A DNA stretch of 64,000 nt. Origin: Nematostella vectensis. Taxonomy: Eukaryota > Cnidaria > Anthozoa > Actiniaria > Edwardsiidae. The DNA lies in contig NC_064034.1 in NCBI RefSeq assembly GCF_932526225.1, forward strand, positions 7,984,001 through 8,048,000, written 5' to 3'. The notes under the pieces are model-generated. The model saw only the letters and a program-made list of their open reading frames with translations, searched no databases and was not told the origin of the DNA. This document shows, in pieces, positions 46,783 through 59,400 of the stretch. The translations under genes were made by a program, and so were the position numbers. Every line of letters begins with the position of its first letter. Position 1 is the first letter of the stretch.

Positions 46783-48607
46783 AAAGTAACAGGACGCAAG
46801 ATGTCATACAATTTATTCATTATTTATTCATACAATTTATAGCATCTTAGACTTTTGAAAGGGCCACAAATACCTAGTGTCAAAAACGGGCAAAAGCGAG
46901 TCTCTACAAGGGCATACAACGAGCCCCCTTCCAGAAACACGTTAAAAAGGCATATTTCGTCTTCCAATTAATCAATGGTTGGGCATTTTAGCACATGAAT
47001 AATTACTCGCATAACCGATCGAGACTATTTTTCCCCAGCATCCGCTCCAGCACCCCCAAAAAATTCTCAGCACAAATACTTCCACTAAACAAATTTGTCA
47101 GCAGAACCATTCGGGTCGAATATTTTCCCAGCCAGCAAAAAAAAAAAAAAAAAAAACGGGCTGCGGGACAGATATTTTGCGGAACAGGTCTGTTTTGTGC
47201 TCTTTCTTAGCTCCCCCTTTTTAGGACAAAAACAAATATACGCCCCTTTAGGGCTTTATGGAGTTTTACATTAGATGATTGTTAATTTTTTGTGCTCACA
47301 GTCTTCCAAGCACCTAATCGCTTATTACTTGAAAATCCCCGCAAGCGGTCAAGCTGCGCAATTACTACAGGGTCATTAGATAGTCCATTAAACATAATCT
47401 GCTCGCAGGCGATTTTTACCCCTTTGATCTTTGATTTCAAGAAAGCGAGTTACCTAAAGTATAACGCAGGTTAGCACAGGCTTTGGGCGGGCACGCTGAT
47501 ACAAACAGTGTTATTTAAGTCCCATCATGAGCCTGGGCTACCTGTGGTGTGACTGTGAACACCACACGTATAAAGAGCGTGAGATGTCTAGGACGGGTCT
47601 TTAGTAAACCCGTCGTTGTGTGATTCGTTTGTTCTCGTTCGTTGTGATTCGGTTCGCGCACTATCATCCGGAAAACGTACATTTTTATAGTGACTCTCAC
47701 GACTTCGCCCGAGAAATCAGATAAACTTTTCATATTGAACAACTCTTTAAATCATCCTGGGATCCGCCACTGACCATTATCCTCCTCACAGCATAGGCTA
47801 CTATTTATTTTCTTCTTTGATTGAAAACAGTTTGCAGTCTTTGCGGTAAGCTGAAAATTCTACGCAGAAGCAGAAAGGGCACGTTACTATTTTGAGTTAA
47901 GGTCAAGATTGCCAAACACAAGACGTTAGCCATAGATAGAACATCTCAAGTACAATCTGCTAAATCGATAAAGGTTTTTGAACGACGTTTTATATAATAC
48001 TTTCAAGGATTTCATTAAAAGATCAAAAGTGCCACAGCACATGGTAATACTTAAGGTTATACTTTGTTCTATTAGGTGCACGCGTATATGGCTACTGTGT
48101 GGTATTTATCAGTCTTAGCGATAAAATACGGTTAAAGATGGGGTTTACCCTATAATAGAAAGATGGGGTAGCCCCTTAAATAGAAAACGTGTCATTGGGG
48201 CTATGTCCTGTATTGTATTGTGTCAGTTTTGGGAAATAAATAAAAAAGATTAAAAAGAATTCACAATATGTTTTTAGTGATGCAGGATTTTGCTTTTTTG
48301 TGATCTGCAAAATCGCAAGGGACCGTAAAGGACTATGGGGCGGGGAGGCGCACATGCTCACACAGGCTTCTCCCCTGGCGAGGCCAGTGTCTGCATTGTT
48401 TAATTACGCTACTTCTAATCTTCCCATCAGTGAAGCCATTTACTGCATCCCACAGGATGGTCTTGTTTAGATTACTTTGCGAACGGTCACAGCAGTTGAA
48501 GCGAGTTGTTCTTTTGGCCCAACTCCGATAAGCATAGAAGTCCACAATGAAAATCCTTCCTCGATTGATCATTTTCAAGGTTTAACATCACAATCCTGCT
48601 TTCTTTT

Positions 48608-48887
48608 CAGGGGCGGATACAGGGGGTGGATTGGGTGGATATCCACCCCCCTTTTTTAGTAAAATAAATCGAAAAATCACTTTGTTTGAAGAAAATAAAT
48701 GTCTGAGGGATGGGAGGTACGGTCCATTCTCCATCGTCAGCTTGAGTTTGCTGACGCGACAAATCCAATTCAGCGTGAAGAATTGTAAATATCTATGTAG
48801 CGACCTATCAAGAGTCACTGGATCAGTTATAGGCCGCCTAGCCGGCCATTATCCACCCCCCATTTTGAAATCCTGGATCCGCCCCTG
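48608..48887. mobile_element. hAT-like MITE in unit 5
   Basis: Same element and site as in unit 2. Confidence 0.7.
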
Positions 48888-49719
48888 CCTTTCCTGCTTT
48901 CATTGTTCTCTACAATCTTTTCTTGGGGTTGATCCATGCAGTTCATGCATAGTTGTTGTGAATCTATATCTATTACTGGTCCGCCATATTGGATTATTGT
49001 TACCGGATTGTACGCAAAGGGGAAAACGGTGCGTGTGTTTGCGACGTTCAAATCGATTGCCCCCCCCCCCCCTCCATAGAGATAAATGAATAAACAAATG
49101 CTCATAATCATTCTATTACTAGGTTTCCAATTACTACTACTATTGTATGGTTTTCAAATGATTTTTTATTTTCATTCTTTTACAGTCGTCATTCATTCAC
49201 ATCTGTTTACGGTCCTGGTCCGCGTTGATGCACTGTGAAGTGAATATCTCCATCCTTGATATAAAAATAATAACAATCCATTAAAATACGGTCTTGCTAA
49301 AACGTGCGAGAGTATAAGGATTTATTGTGTAGTTCCAGAAAAAATCCATACCCCCCCCCCCCCCATTGAGGGGATTAGAAATCCGGGGGGTGGTTCAAAC
49401 GCCCATGAATTTCAAGAGGGGAGGGGGGGAAATGCCCCTTTTCCTTAACAGTCACTGTATTTATTTTTTTCTAGGGGGCTGGAAATTCCATATGAAGAAA
49501 ACGTTTATATAGATCGTATATAATTATATAGCTCTGATTCCAGATGCATGATTCCCAGGCTTGACATACTTAATGGCTATGTGAATTTGCTCTAACTCAT
49601 TTTGTACATTTTTATAGTGGTCAGGGTTTTATGAATGACTGACAAAAGAGTAACGGAAAGTTTACGATACCGAACTTTCAAGTGTTTTTCAGCCTGTTCA
49701 CCTGATGATAATTCTCACC

Positions 49720-52700
49720 TTAGGCAGTGCATACTCCGCACGTCCTCCTGCAAACTTTCCGCATTTCACTAGAACTAGAACATGCGTCACCAGTGCACCA
49801 TTCCGCAGGTACATCGTCCACACATGCTGGAGATCAAGTGTATGCAAGAAGGGTTTAATTTTCAATCTTTCTGGCTAGACACTTCACTTTTTTGCAATAA
49901 TACGACAACTTGCCCTACCCCTGAAGGTATGGCCCTTCCACGATATGTGTTATTGTATATTAGTCCATCAATTCCATCCCCCAACCAGGTAAAAAATAGA
50001 ATCAAACCTCCTTTCACTTCCCATTTATCACCTCCCCATGCATTTTTCTCTCCCTCAAAAACTACACTTACGCGGTGGGGGCGTAGGGGGCGTTGGGGGC
50101 ATAGTACCACCAAAAGCTGCAATAAGACAAACATCACTTTGGTTACAAAACAAAAATAGAATGGTCATAGTATAGAGAGTGTTACATGACGCTATGATAC
50201 GTTCTGTGCGTATAATACAGGACAGACGCACAACAAATACAGATCTACCTGTTTTACATACAACAACAAAAAGGGATTTTACTCTCAACAGAATTTACCG
50301 TGCGTGGTGCGACAAACGTGCATTTTTACTCTTTTTAATAACGAGCTTTCCTCGGCCAATCATAGCATGTGTTTTGCTAGCGTTTCACAGCCCCTTACTT
50401 ACGTCCATAAAGACTCTGAACTCCCTTGATGTCGTCTGAATGAAGGGCGATTTTTGGGTCATACCCAGTGTAGTACGGGTACATGATGGCTCCCTGCACA
50501 TCAGAGTGATCCAGACCCAGGTTGTGACCAAACTCGTGGACCGCCACCCACAGGAGGTTTACGCCGTCGTATGAGTTGTGGGTGAACGTTTCGTCCTCGT
50601 CAAAGTGAGCCATAGCGCCTGCAAGGGCAGCGTGGGCCAGAGTTCCACCTTCACCATCAAAGGGATATGTGCAATTTGGCTCGCGCGCTGTACCCGTGTG
50701 ATTCCTAGAGCCAAAACTAAATGAAAAGAAACAATTTCAGTCAAGGTTATTTAGACACTGTCCGCATGTATGCGTTTTTCGTTTGAAAACGTAACATTTT
50801 TGTTACGGATACGGGAATTGTGTACACGTCCTCAAAAGCGGTATCTTAAAATCGCAACAATTCAAAAACCATATACAGCGTGGAACAATTTCTAAGCAAC
50901 AATACCTTTCGAAAACGGGACGAAAACCTGGCGAAAACCAAACCTTTCTAAAACGGAACAAAAACCTGGCAAAAACCAGACCTTTCGGAAAAGCTGACGT
51001 GAATCCAGCGTGCGAAGTGTAAACAAGAAAATAGCTAAACCGGCGCATGGTGAGCGCATGCGCTGTAGACCTTGATATCGTTTTCCTCGTATCTGCATTA
51101 GGAACCCGACGGCAACGTGGACGATGACGGCAGAAAACAATATAATTTGATTCAGAATTCAATGGCAGCACGTGAAAATGCGTTCTGTCTGATACATCTC
51201 AGCCGTTTGCCATCAAACCACGACGTGAAAACTCCAACTTTTACGGTCAATTGAGGACGCAGACGTTTGCACTGTAAATCCTCTAGACCACGTTCGCTAC
51301 TGTAAAAATAATGTCCATAGTTTATTTTTATCTTTCTCTGACCAGATTGTTTTGCCTATTCCATTGCAATTAAATAATTGATCTCCAAGCGTTGTCCTAG
51401 CCCGTCTTCGTCGACGGGCCGTTTCGAAATGAGGACTCTTCGTGTGAATGCGAATATTTTGAGAACAGATACGCCAATCACAAAACAAAAATAAAACAAC
51501 CCCATAATTAATGTCATAACACTTAAAGCCATCACCACTGCCAATCATATACGCAAGTAATATCATCACTCCATATTATCAAAATCTCATTATAATAAGT
51601 ATGACATCCTACATCATTGTTTCCATCACAATGCATTCATTGTTATCTAACCATTTCAACTATATCATTATAATTTTTATCATCATCATTATCATAACAT
51701 CATGATCACCACAAACCCTTTCGTCACCATCACCATGCTATACCATGCATAATAATACCTTATAAGAAGATTCGCGTCGTTTAGAATGCTGGTTTGGGAA
51801 AATGTAAGAGAAGACACTTTCGCCCAGTGTTGGAAGGCGGTTGCGAAAATTTGGTCTTGTAGATCTGCCGAGAGGTCAGCGCCGTGTTGCACGTAATATT
51901 TCAGGTTATTCTGGCTATGGCGATCTGCTATGTTTGTGGAATATCTGCGTGAATGGTATAATAATGATTATTAATGTGAGTCAAGCTCCCTGAAAGCCCT
52001 TCTAAGGACTTCATGGACTTATCGAGCAGGGTACCTCTTTATTCTGTTAATCCTACTTGCGTGAGGCAAGTTCGTAGTTTTAATAAAACCCTATGCAAAA
52101 TGGGTTTATTTTAATAGCGCATTGAGTGCGCTTGATTCAAGATCCTAAAAAACAATGTTCAATTCCTTTTCTGATAACAAAAAAAAGCAGGTATTTATAA
52201 AATAAATGATCGATTAAATCAAAACAAAAATGACAGGCAAGTCGGATCAGTGAAGTATTAAGTGTATGGAACGAACATTGTATGTTTTAGGATAGAAATA
52301 GAAAAGCTAAATATTCTGCGAAATATACTATTTCTAAAGACCTGAGTCTCAAGACGCACTAGCTTTTACTATTTCCCCAAACCGAGTGATAAGTTTTTTC
52401 CCCCGTTTGTGAATGACCTACCTACGCGCGCGGTTGCTTTTTCCTTGTGACTTGTCTGGCATGCCACATCGCGGAGTGTGCATCAAACGAAATGTCGCCG
52501 CGTCCACTACACCTGTCTGAGGGATATGGGCAAAGCGCTGCATTTGCTTGATTGCCGAGGTGAAGTCATGGTTTCCACCGCGTTCGTAGCTTGGCGCTAA
52601 GTAGCGATACTTGTTGAGGTATTTCTGTTAACCAAAAGGTTCGGGCCTTTTAAGAATTTAGTGTTGATAAAGATTGTAGAACATTTTTATGTAGAATTTC

Positions 52701-53288
52701 CTCGCAGTATTTGCATTGTGGAATGAAAAAAGCTGCGATAACTTAAAAAAAACCTCGTTGCATTCATTGAATTTCTAGTGTTCTCAAAGCTCGTGAAATA
52801 TATAAAAAAAATTCCTGCTGGCCGCTCATACGAAATCGTAATCGCAGGCTCAAGTAGAGCCTTCCCTGGGCGAGGCGTTTACGTCTTTTGTGCACTACAG
52901 TGCTCGAAAACAAAACGATTTCTGAATAACCCCTAATAGGAGCTCACTAGAAAGGTGCCAATACCAATACCAGTGTTATAAAAAGAGTGCATTTTAGCAT
53001 TTTGTGTTACGCAAAAGAATGTGTCGTAAAAGAATATGACTAGTGCAGAGCCTGTGCTTTTTAGGAAATTTTACAAGTGCATGTGTTGGGAGTAGGTCAA
53101 AATTGACTTTTCTTTTTAACTTGTACATGTGTGAAGAATATGTGACAATAAACTCTTCATATTGAAAAATAACCCAAGAGTTTCTAGAAAGATAATCCAC
53201 AACTCACCCTTGCCATCGAGTTGACGTCAAGACCGGCCGAGACGGCCTGGAATGAGAGTAAAGCCACAAACACTAAGGCGAACTTCAT
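49720..53288 (-). CDS. secreted matrix metalloproteinase with ShKT domain, copy 5
   Basis: Exons 53208-53288, 52422-52624, 51759-51944, 50403-50716, 50072-50116 and 49720-49826 join in phase to 311 residues. Exons 3 and 4 carry the copy 3 variants ([23 protein letters not shown]), while exon 1, intron 1 and the promoter match copy 4. The hinge begins PFGGTMPP where others have PLGG. Catalytic, cysteine-switch, furin and ShKT residues are all present; residue 192 is Met. Confidence 0.92.
52800..52953. other. 154-bp extra segment in intron 1 of copy 5
   Basis: Counterpart of the segment at 45299-45457, with a shorter A run. Confidence 0.6.
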
Positions 53289-53378
53289 ATCTCTGTCAGT
53301 ATTAACTCAGTATAAACTCTTTCTGGTAGAGACTCAACTGAGTGTAACTTTGATGGATCGACCTCTCCCTTTTATACA

Positions 53379-53431
53379 AGATGTACAGTGCGGTGTATTT
53401 AGTTAGCTAATCATTAGCTAAGCTTACCTTA
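53379..53431 (-). promoter_or_regulatory. core promoter of metalloproteinase copy 5
   Basis: TATAAAAG at 53379-53386; the 19-bp palindrome is at 53403-53421. Confidence 0.66.
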
Positions 53432-54132
53432 AGTTCGAGTTAAACCACATTTAAATGTATCTAAGCTTCGGTATGGCTCGACATGGCTTTTGCCTTTTCA
53501 CGGAAACGCAGATGTAAAAATAGTAATTCCGCTATGAGCCTGACTTGAGATCATAATAAAGCTGCACCTGGTTTAGACAAAAGGACTTTTGAATTCGGTA
53601 AAAACAATAAACAAACAAACAAACAATCTGCGATTAATAGTGTATTCGTTTGTTTGTTTTGAGTCCAAAACAAAAATAATCGAGCTCAGATAAAATTGCT
53701 TTGATAAAACCGTTAACCATTTACCGTTTTCAAGTCCTTCTTTTCGAAGTGAATAAGGCGATATGTTAAGTTTTTAGGAATTAATGGCTATCCATGATAT
53801 TTATACAAGGAATCTTACAACCAACAAATGATTTATATCTTAAGGCAAACATCATTAGAAGTTTGGATATACCGTAAATACTCTTTTGATTCCCACATCT
53901 CTTTTAATCCCCTTTCCTAAAAGCCCCCACTCCGCCCACCCCAAAAGCCAAAATTTTCAAAAAGCTTTCTCTTATTAGGACTTTTTCTTTTTCTGACTTT
54001 TTTTGTCTTCTTAAATACATAATTATAAAACACATAATTAATTAAATACAAAATTATACAACCTAGCACACGTTTTCTACATTTTTGCTTAAAGGAGATA
54101 TTAAAAGTAAAATACAAAAAGTAAAAACAAAA

Positions 54133-54293
54133 AACCTACGTAGCAAGCCCAAAGGGCCGCTGGGAAAGAAGAGAGACGGAGACGAGGCGCGCGCGCCAGG
54201 AGAGGAAAGGACATTCACGCTCCATCCTTCTCTCCAGGTGCGCGGACTCTACCCCTCATCATCCCCCAGCCCTTTGTGCTTGCTACGCAGGCT
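54133..54293. mobile_element. fold-back MITE in unit 5
   Basis: Same element and position as in unit 1; the left end reads AACCTACGTAGCAAGCCC. Confidence 0.6.
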
Positions 54294-55955
54294 TAAAGTA
54301 ACAGGACGCAAGATGTCATAGAGATAAACGTAATATTCATACAATTTATAGCATCTTAGACTTTTGAAAGGGCCACAAATACCTAGTGTCAAAAACGGGC
54401 AAAAGCGAGTCTCTACAAGGGCATACAATGAGCCCCCTTCCAGAAACACGTTAAAAAGGCATATTTTGTCGTTCAATTAATCAATGGTTGGGCATTTTAG
54501 CACATGAATAATTACTCGCATAACCGATCGAGACTATTTTTCCCCAGCATCCGCTCCAGCACCCCCAAAAATTCTCAGCACAAATACTTCCACTAAACAA
54601 ATTTGTCAGCAGAACCATTCGGGTAGAATATTTTCCCAGCCAGCAAAAAAAAAAACGGGCTGCGTTTTGTGCTCTTTCTTAGCTCCCCCTTTTTAGGACA
54701 AAAACAAATATACGCCCCTTTAGGGCTTTATGGAGTTTTACATGATTACATGTTTTAGATGATTGTTAATTTTTTGTGCTCAGAGTCTTCCAAGCACCTA
54801 ATCGCTTATTACTTGAAAATCCCGGCAAGCGGTCAAGCTGCGCAATTACTACAGGGTCATTAGATAGTCCATTAAACATGATCTGCTCGCAGGCGATTTT
54901 TACCCCTTTGATCTTTGATTTCAAGAAAGCGAGTTACTTAAAGTATAACGCAGGTTAGCACAAGCTTTGGGCGGGCACGCTGATACAAACAGTGTTATTT
55001 AAGTCCTATCATGAGCCTGGGCTACCTGTGGTGTGACTGTGAACACCACACGTACAAAGAGCGTGAGATGTCTAGGCCGGGTCTTTAGTAAACCCGTCGT
55101 TGTGTGGTTCGTTTGTTCTCGTTCGTTGTGATTCGGTTCGCGCACTATCATCCGGGAAACGTACATTTTTATAGTGACTCTCACGACTTCGCCCGGGAAA
55201 TCAGATAAACTTTTCATATTGAACAACTCTTTAAATCATCCTGGGATCCGCCACTGACCATTATCCTCCTCACAGCATAGGCTACTGTTTATTTTCTTCT
55301 TTGATTGAAAACAGTTTGCAGTCTTTGCGGTAAGCTGAAAATTCTACGCAGAAGCACAAAGGGCACGTTACTATTTTGAGTTAAGGTCAAGATTGCCAAA
55401 CACAAGGTTAGCCATAGATAGAACATCTCAAGTACAATCTGCTAAATCGATAAAGGTTTTTGAACGACGTTTTATATAATACTTTCAAGGATTTCATTAA
55501 AGGATCAAAAGTCCCACAGCACATGGTAATACTTAAGGTAATACTTTGTTCTATTAGGTGCACGCGTATATGGCTACTGTGTGGTATTTATTAGTCTTAG
55601 CGATAAAATACGGTTAAAAGATGGGGTTTACCCTATAATAGAAAAATGGGGTCGCCCCTTAAATAGAAAACGTGTCATTGGGGCTATGTCCTGTATTGTA
55701 TTGTGTCAGTTTTGGGAAATAAATAAAAAAGATTAAAAGGAATTCACAATATGTTTTTAGTGATGCAGGATTTTGCTTTTTTGTGATCTGCAAAATCGCA
55801 AGGGACCGTAAAGGACTATGGGGTGGGGGGCCGCACATGCTCCCACAGACCCCTCCCCTGGCGACGCCAGTGTCTGCATTGTTTAATTACGCTACTTCTA
55901 ATCTTCCCATCAGTAAAGCCATTTACTGCATCCCACAGGGTGGTCTTGTTTGGAT

Positions 55956-58356
55956 AGCGTAATAGCAGGCAGAATGTTCGGTAAGCTTGCTGTGCATACC
56001 TAAAAAAACTCACATCATTCGAAGACAGCGATTTTTTTGGTAAGAAACAATCGACCAGCATTGGCTAGTAAACTTAGTGCATCAACATTTAGTAGACCCT
56101 AAAGTCGAAATGACACAAGCTACACAAGGTTTTTTTTTCAGTTCAGTTTCAGGTTGATTTTGAAGGCCAGGATTAAATTCAAATGAAGCACCTGATATCG
56201 CTACATTTTCTTGGGACTTTTCTAGAGCTGTGTTTGAAGGGGATCGAATTAATTACACTTGTAAGAGCTTTGTGTGATTATGAGGAAATACGTCATGGAT
56301 TAGCCATCCGCTGTCTAACACTCTCGAGGCTGTGAAAAGCTGAACGAAAGAAAAAGTTAGTGAAAAGGTCCCCCCCCCAGGCTCAGGATTATGGCGATCA
56401 TAAACAAGCCCGGCGGCGCCCGCAAGATTGTTTAGCGCCATAATCCTCGATTATTTTACAACGCAACTTTTAACGCAATAGAAATAAATTAGCATAAGAA
56501 AGTCATTATGAGCTTAACGAAAATCATGGTTGTGCCCCTTAGTCGGTTGCTTTTGTGTATTATATCTCGAATCGACGCGTCTATGTTTTCTAAACTTGTG
56601 TATTGTTTATTCAGCTATTTGCGCAGAGGAGGAAAACATTCCCATATGTAAAACGGGTAATTACGGCTTCTGAATCCGCTTATTGTCACGGTCTTATCGA
56701 GGCTGTTATCTCTATGAGAATCTTAATTTGAAAACTATTGACAATTTTCTTGACAAAGTGTAAAACACTTTGAACCCCAAATGGTTATTTTTCTCAGCTA
56801 TCACTTAGCGCATTTTAGCGCACCAGGAGGAAAAGCTATCATAACAAAAACGAGCGTATAATTACAATTTTAGGCTTTATTGGTCAAAAGGGAAATCAAA
56901 TAATCCACAAGACAAAAAAGAGTCGACTCTATAAGTAGAGTTTTCTTCCTGTCTATTTCTACCATGACCTTTGTTTTTCTTTTTTTTTTTTCTGGTAAAC
57001 TATTTGGTTTAAAGGGTTTAAAGGGAGTCGCGACTCTGCTCATCCGAAAAAATAAACGATCCCTTCGAAAAGCAGGGACTAGTAGGCTACTTGAACGTGT
57101 AAAAAACGCAGCCAGAAACGTTAGAAAGATGCCCAATAAAACTGCGAGCTTAGCAAAGTAAAACGTTTGGTTGCATAAACCGATGAACTTGTATACGAAA
57201 GAAAGATTGTGTGTTCTTTTGGGCTGATTAATTTTTGTCTGTGTAATCATGGGCGATATTTCTCTGATCAAGCCAAGATGACAAATCGATAATGGGCCCC
57301 CCATACTGATATTTATTTTTCACTACTTCTTTCAAGTCTCGCCAAGACTACCATCTAGGAAATGCGCACAATGCGACGTGATATCTCTATAAAAAAAACG
57401 TGGAGTTATTTATGGATTCTAAGCAATTCTTTGAGTCAATATTTATTTAATAAGTCTGTTTCTAACTTTTACATAATTAGAAAAAGACTAAATAATTCTT
57501 AACAAAATCACTCTTCTTTTAATTTCAGAGGATCTATAAAAAAACATCAAGGGGACAACCTTTTTTCATCAGTTTTTGCTGTAACTGCGAATATTTCAAT
57601 AACCAAAGAGTTCGCATATTTCCTGTGCTTGAGTTATTTGATGGAAGCTCTTGAATAAATAGTTTAATCCTATTAAAACAACTCTTATATTGTGTTTTCT
57701 TAGTTTTCATGCTGTAAAGGAGGTATTTGACGTGTTCTTTTGTGCCATTCCGTGCAGGCTCGATGATCTTACCCTTGGCTATCGCCTATTACAGACTTCG
57801 TGTCAGAATGGCCTGTGGTGGTATTCGTGCGCGGGATAACCTGATATCAAATTACCGCGTAATCAAGCTGGCATATCACTGTTGAGTTGTGTGGCAACAC
57901 TAGCTATTCAAATGAGATTCCTCGCAATCCTTGGCCTATCTTGATCGACCCTGTTAGCCGGTTAACTGCCTTGAGTAGCGTCTAGCACACACACAACATT
58001 CAAAGTACCGTACATGACCACAACAACGACGTAAGACGCGCAAGGATAAGACAAGGCCGTCACAGAACAACGCAGCGAGCATCAGAAACGACGACCAGAC
58101 CAAGTCCCTTCTCCCATGCGGGATAAACCTAATTTATTCGTGATCTTATGTCGTGACGAATTGGATCGAGAGTTCTATTGAAATCCAAGACAAAAGCTGT
58201 TGAAGACATAAGTAACAGGAGGTTTTTAGAAGTCGACAAACGTGCGTGAGCTTTGAAGGAGAACGATTTGTCGTTTGACTGTTTACCCGATTTAAGTGCT
58301 GCTAGAAATCCAATTAACGGACGAACGATCAAGACGATATTCTTGATAAGAAAAGA
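55956..58356. other. intergenic DNA between the array and the GPCR gene
   Basis: No convincing gene is seen. An imperfect hairpin lies at 56386-56446. A lysine-rich 65-codon frame at 56964-57161 (+) overlaps an opposite-strand frame at 56870-57304; neither resembles a known protein. The last few hundred bases are probably 5' UTR and promoter of the GPCR. Confidence 0.45.
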
Positions 58357-59400
58357 ATGGAAAAAGACTTTGAAGAGCATTATTACGTTGTAACCGAGGA
58401 AGTCAAGCTGAACATTTCGACTGCAGCCAGGGAACTACCGCCCTATATTACGATCCAGTTCGCGTGGTACTCTTTCATATTCACACTCGGAGTGATCGGA
58501 AATTTGTACATCACGCTAACGGTGACGCTTCGCAAAGAGATGAGCTCCGCGACAAACTACTTTATCTTCAACCTTGCGATCAGCGACTTAGGGATTTTAT
58601 TGATTTCCCTTCCAGCGTACATCATACGAGATTACTTTTCTTGGTCATTCGGGAAAATTGCCTGCCAGATAATAATCCCCATGAACGATGTGTCTTTCTC
58701 TGTCTCTATTTGCACTATTACGGTCATAACGTTGGAGAGATACCGGGCAATTGTTGCCCCGTTTAAGCCGAGGCTGAAGGCGCGAGGAGGCAAACTTACA
58801 ATCGCTCTCATTTGGGTATTGACCTATCTATCTGTCGGTTTCCCCATGGCATTCTACATGGAATTAACGAAAGTAGATGACAGGCTTATTTGCCTACCGA
58901 AATGGCCATCAAACATCGTGTTCAAGATCCTGACTTGCTTCTTTATATCCCTGATAATCATTCCCTTGTGTATAACAGCTGTGGCGTACATTATCATGAT
59001 CAAGACTATGCGAAAACAGAGCAAGCGGCTCAGAGAAGCGCGGGAGAGAAGGCATAGCGCTGGAATCGGCAGCACAGTCAGCTTAAAACACGTCCAAGAA
59101 AGACACCGGCACGACTACAATGCGAAGCTTGTCAAAATGCTTATAATAATTGTAGTGGTATTCTGGATTTGTATGCTACCACTGTCGATTCTTGCGTTTG
59201 TAGTGGAGTTTTTCGTCATTGACCCTCGTAAACCCGTAGTCGATGGCCTTTTTACACTAAGCATTGCGGTGTTTTTCTCAAACAGTGCTTTTAATCCCGT
59301 AGCTATTTATATTATGAGCTCTGACCTAAGAAAAGGAATAAACACGTTATTGTTTTTTGGAAGGAAAAGATGTAAAAAGAATGGTATCCCGCATATCTGA
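58357..59400 (+). CDS. class A (rhodopsin-like) G protein-coupled receptor
   Basis: A single exon of 347 residues with seven hydrophobic segments. An N-glycosylation site (N19-I-S) lies in the short extracellular N-terminus. TM1 has GN (N49) and TM2 LAISD (D77). C103 and C179 can form the conserved TM3-ECL2 disulfide. TM3 ends ERY (127-129). A basic third loop (about 216-255) separates TM5 and TM6. TM6 reads C-M-L-P (272-275) where most family members have C-W-x-P, and TM7 reads NPVAIY, with Tyr one residue later than in NPxxY. A basic Cys (C339) follows helix 8. The pattern fits peptide- or amine-type receptors at the plasma membrane, but the ligand cannot be assigned. The ATG at 58357 gives a normal-length protein and no intron is needed. 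Confidence 0.93.
   Translation: MEKDFEEHYYVVTEEVKLNISTAARELPPYITIQFAWYSFIFTLGVIGNLYITLTVTLRKEMSSATNYFIFNLAISDLGILLISLPAYIIRDYFSWSFGKIACQIIIPMNDVSFSVSICTITVITLERYRAIVAPFKPRLKARGGKLTIALIWVLTYLSVGFPMAFYMELTKVDDRLICLPKWPSNIVFKILTCFFISLIIIPLCITAVAYIIMIKTMRKQSKRLREARERRHSAGIGSTVSLKHVQERHRHDYNAKLVKMLIIIVVVFWICMLPLSILAFVVEFFVIDPRKPVVDGLFTLSIAVFFSNSAFNPVAIYIMSSDLRKGINTLLFFGRKRCKKNGIPHI

Larger units (their letters stand above)
14399..55955. repeat. five-unit head-to-tail array, each unit with one metalloproteinase gene
   Basis: Units start at a shared TTACTTTGCGAACGG and end at GGTCTTGTTTAGAT: 14399-21757, 21758-28820, 28821-36047, 36048-48471 and 48472-55955. Lengths are 7,359, 7,063, 7,227, 12,424 and 7,484 bp; the fourth is 7,396 bp without its 5,028-bp transposon. 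Homology spans exons, introns and intergenic DNA. The left edge begins at the unit start and the right edge stops at the unit end, so the array holds whole units only, as expected from unequal crossing-over. Small differences include a MITE missing from unit 1, a fold-back element deleted from unit 2 and short intron deletions in units 3 and 4. Confidence 0.93.

Noticed and set aside
56870-57304. Overlapping frames of 144 codons (-) and 65 codons (+)
   Set aside because: Low-complexity Lys/Phe-rich translations of an AT-rich stretch, no known motif, and no splice or start context that favours either.
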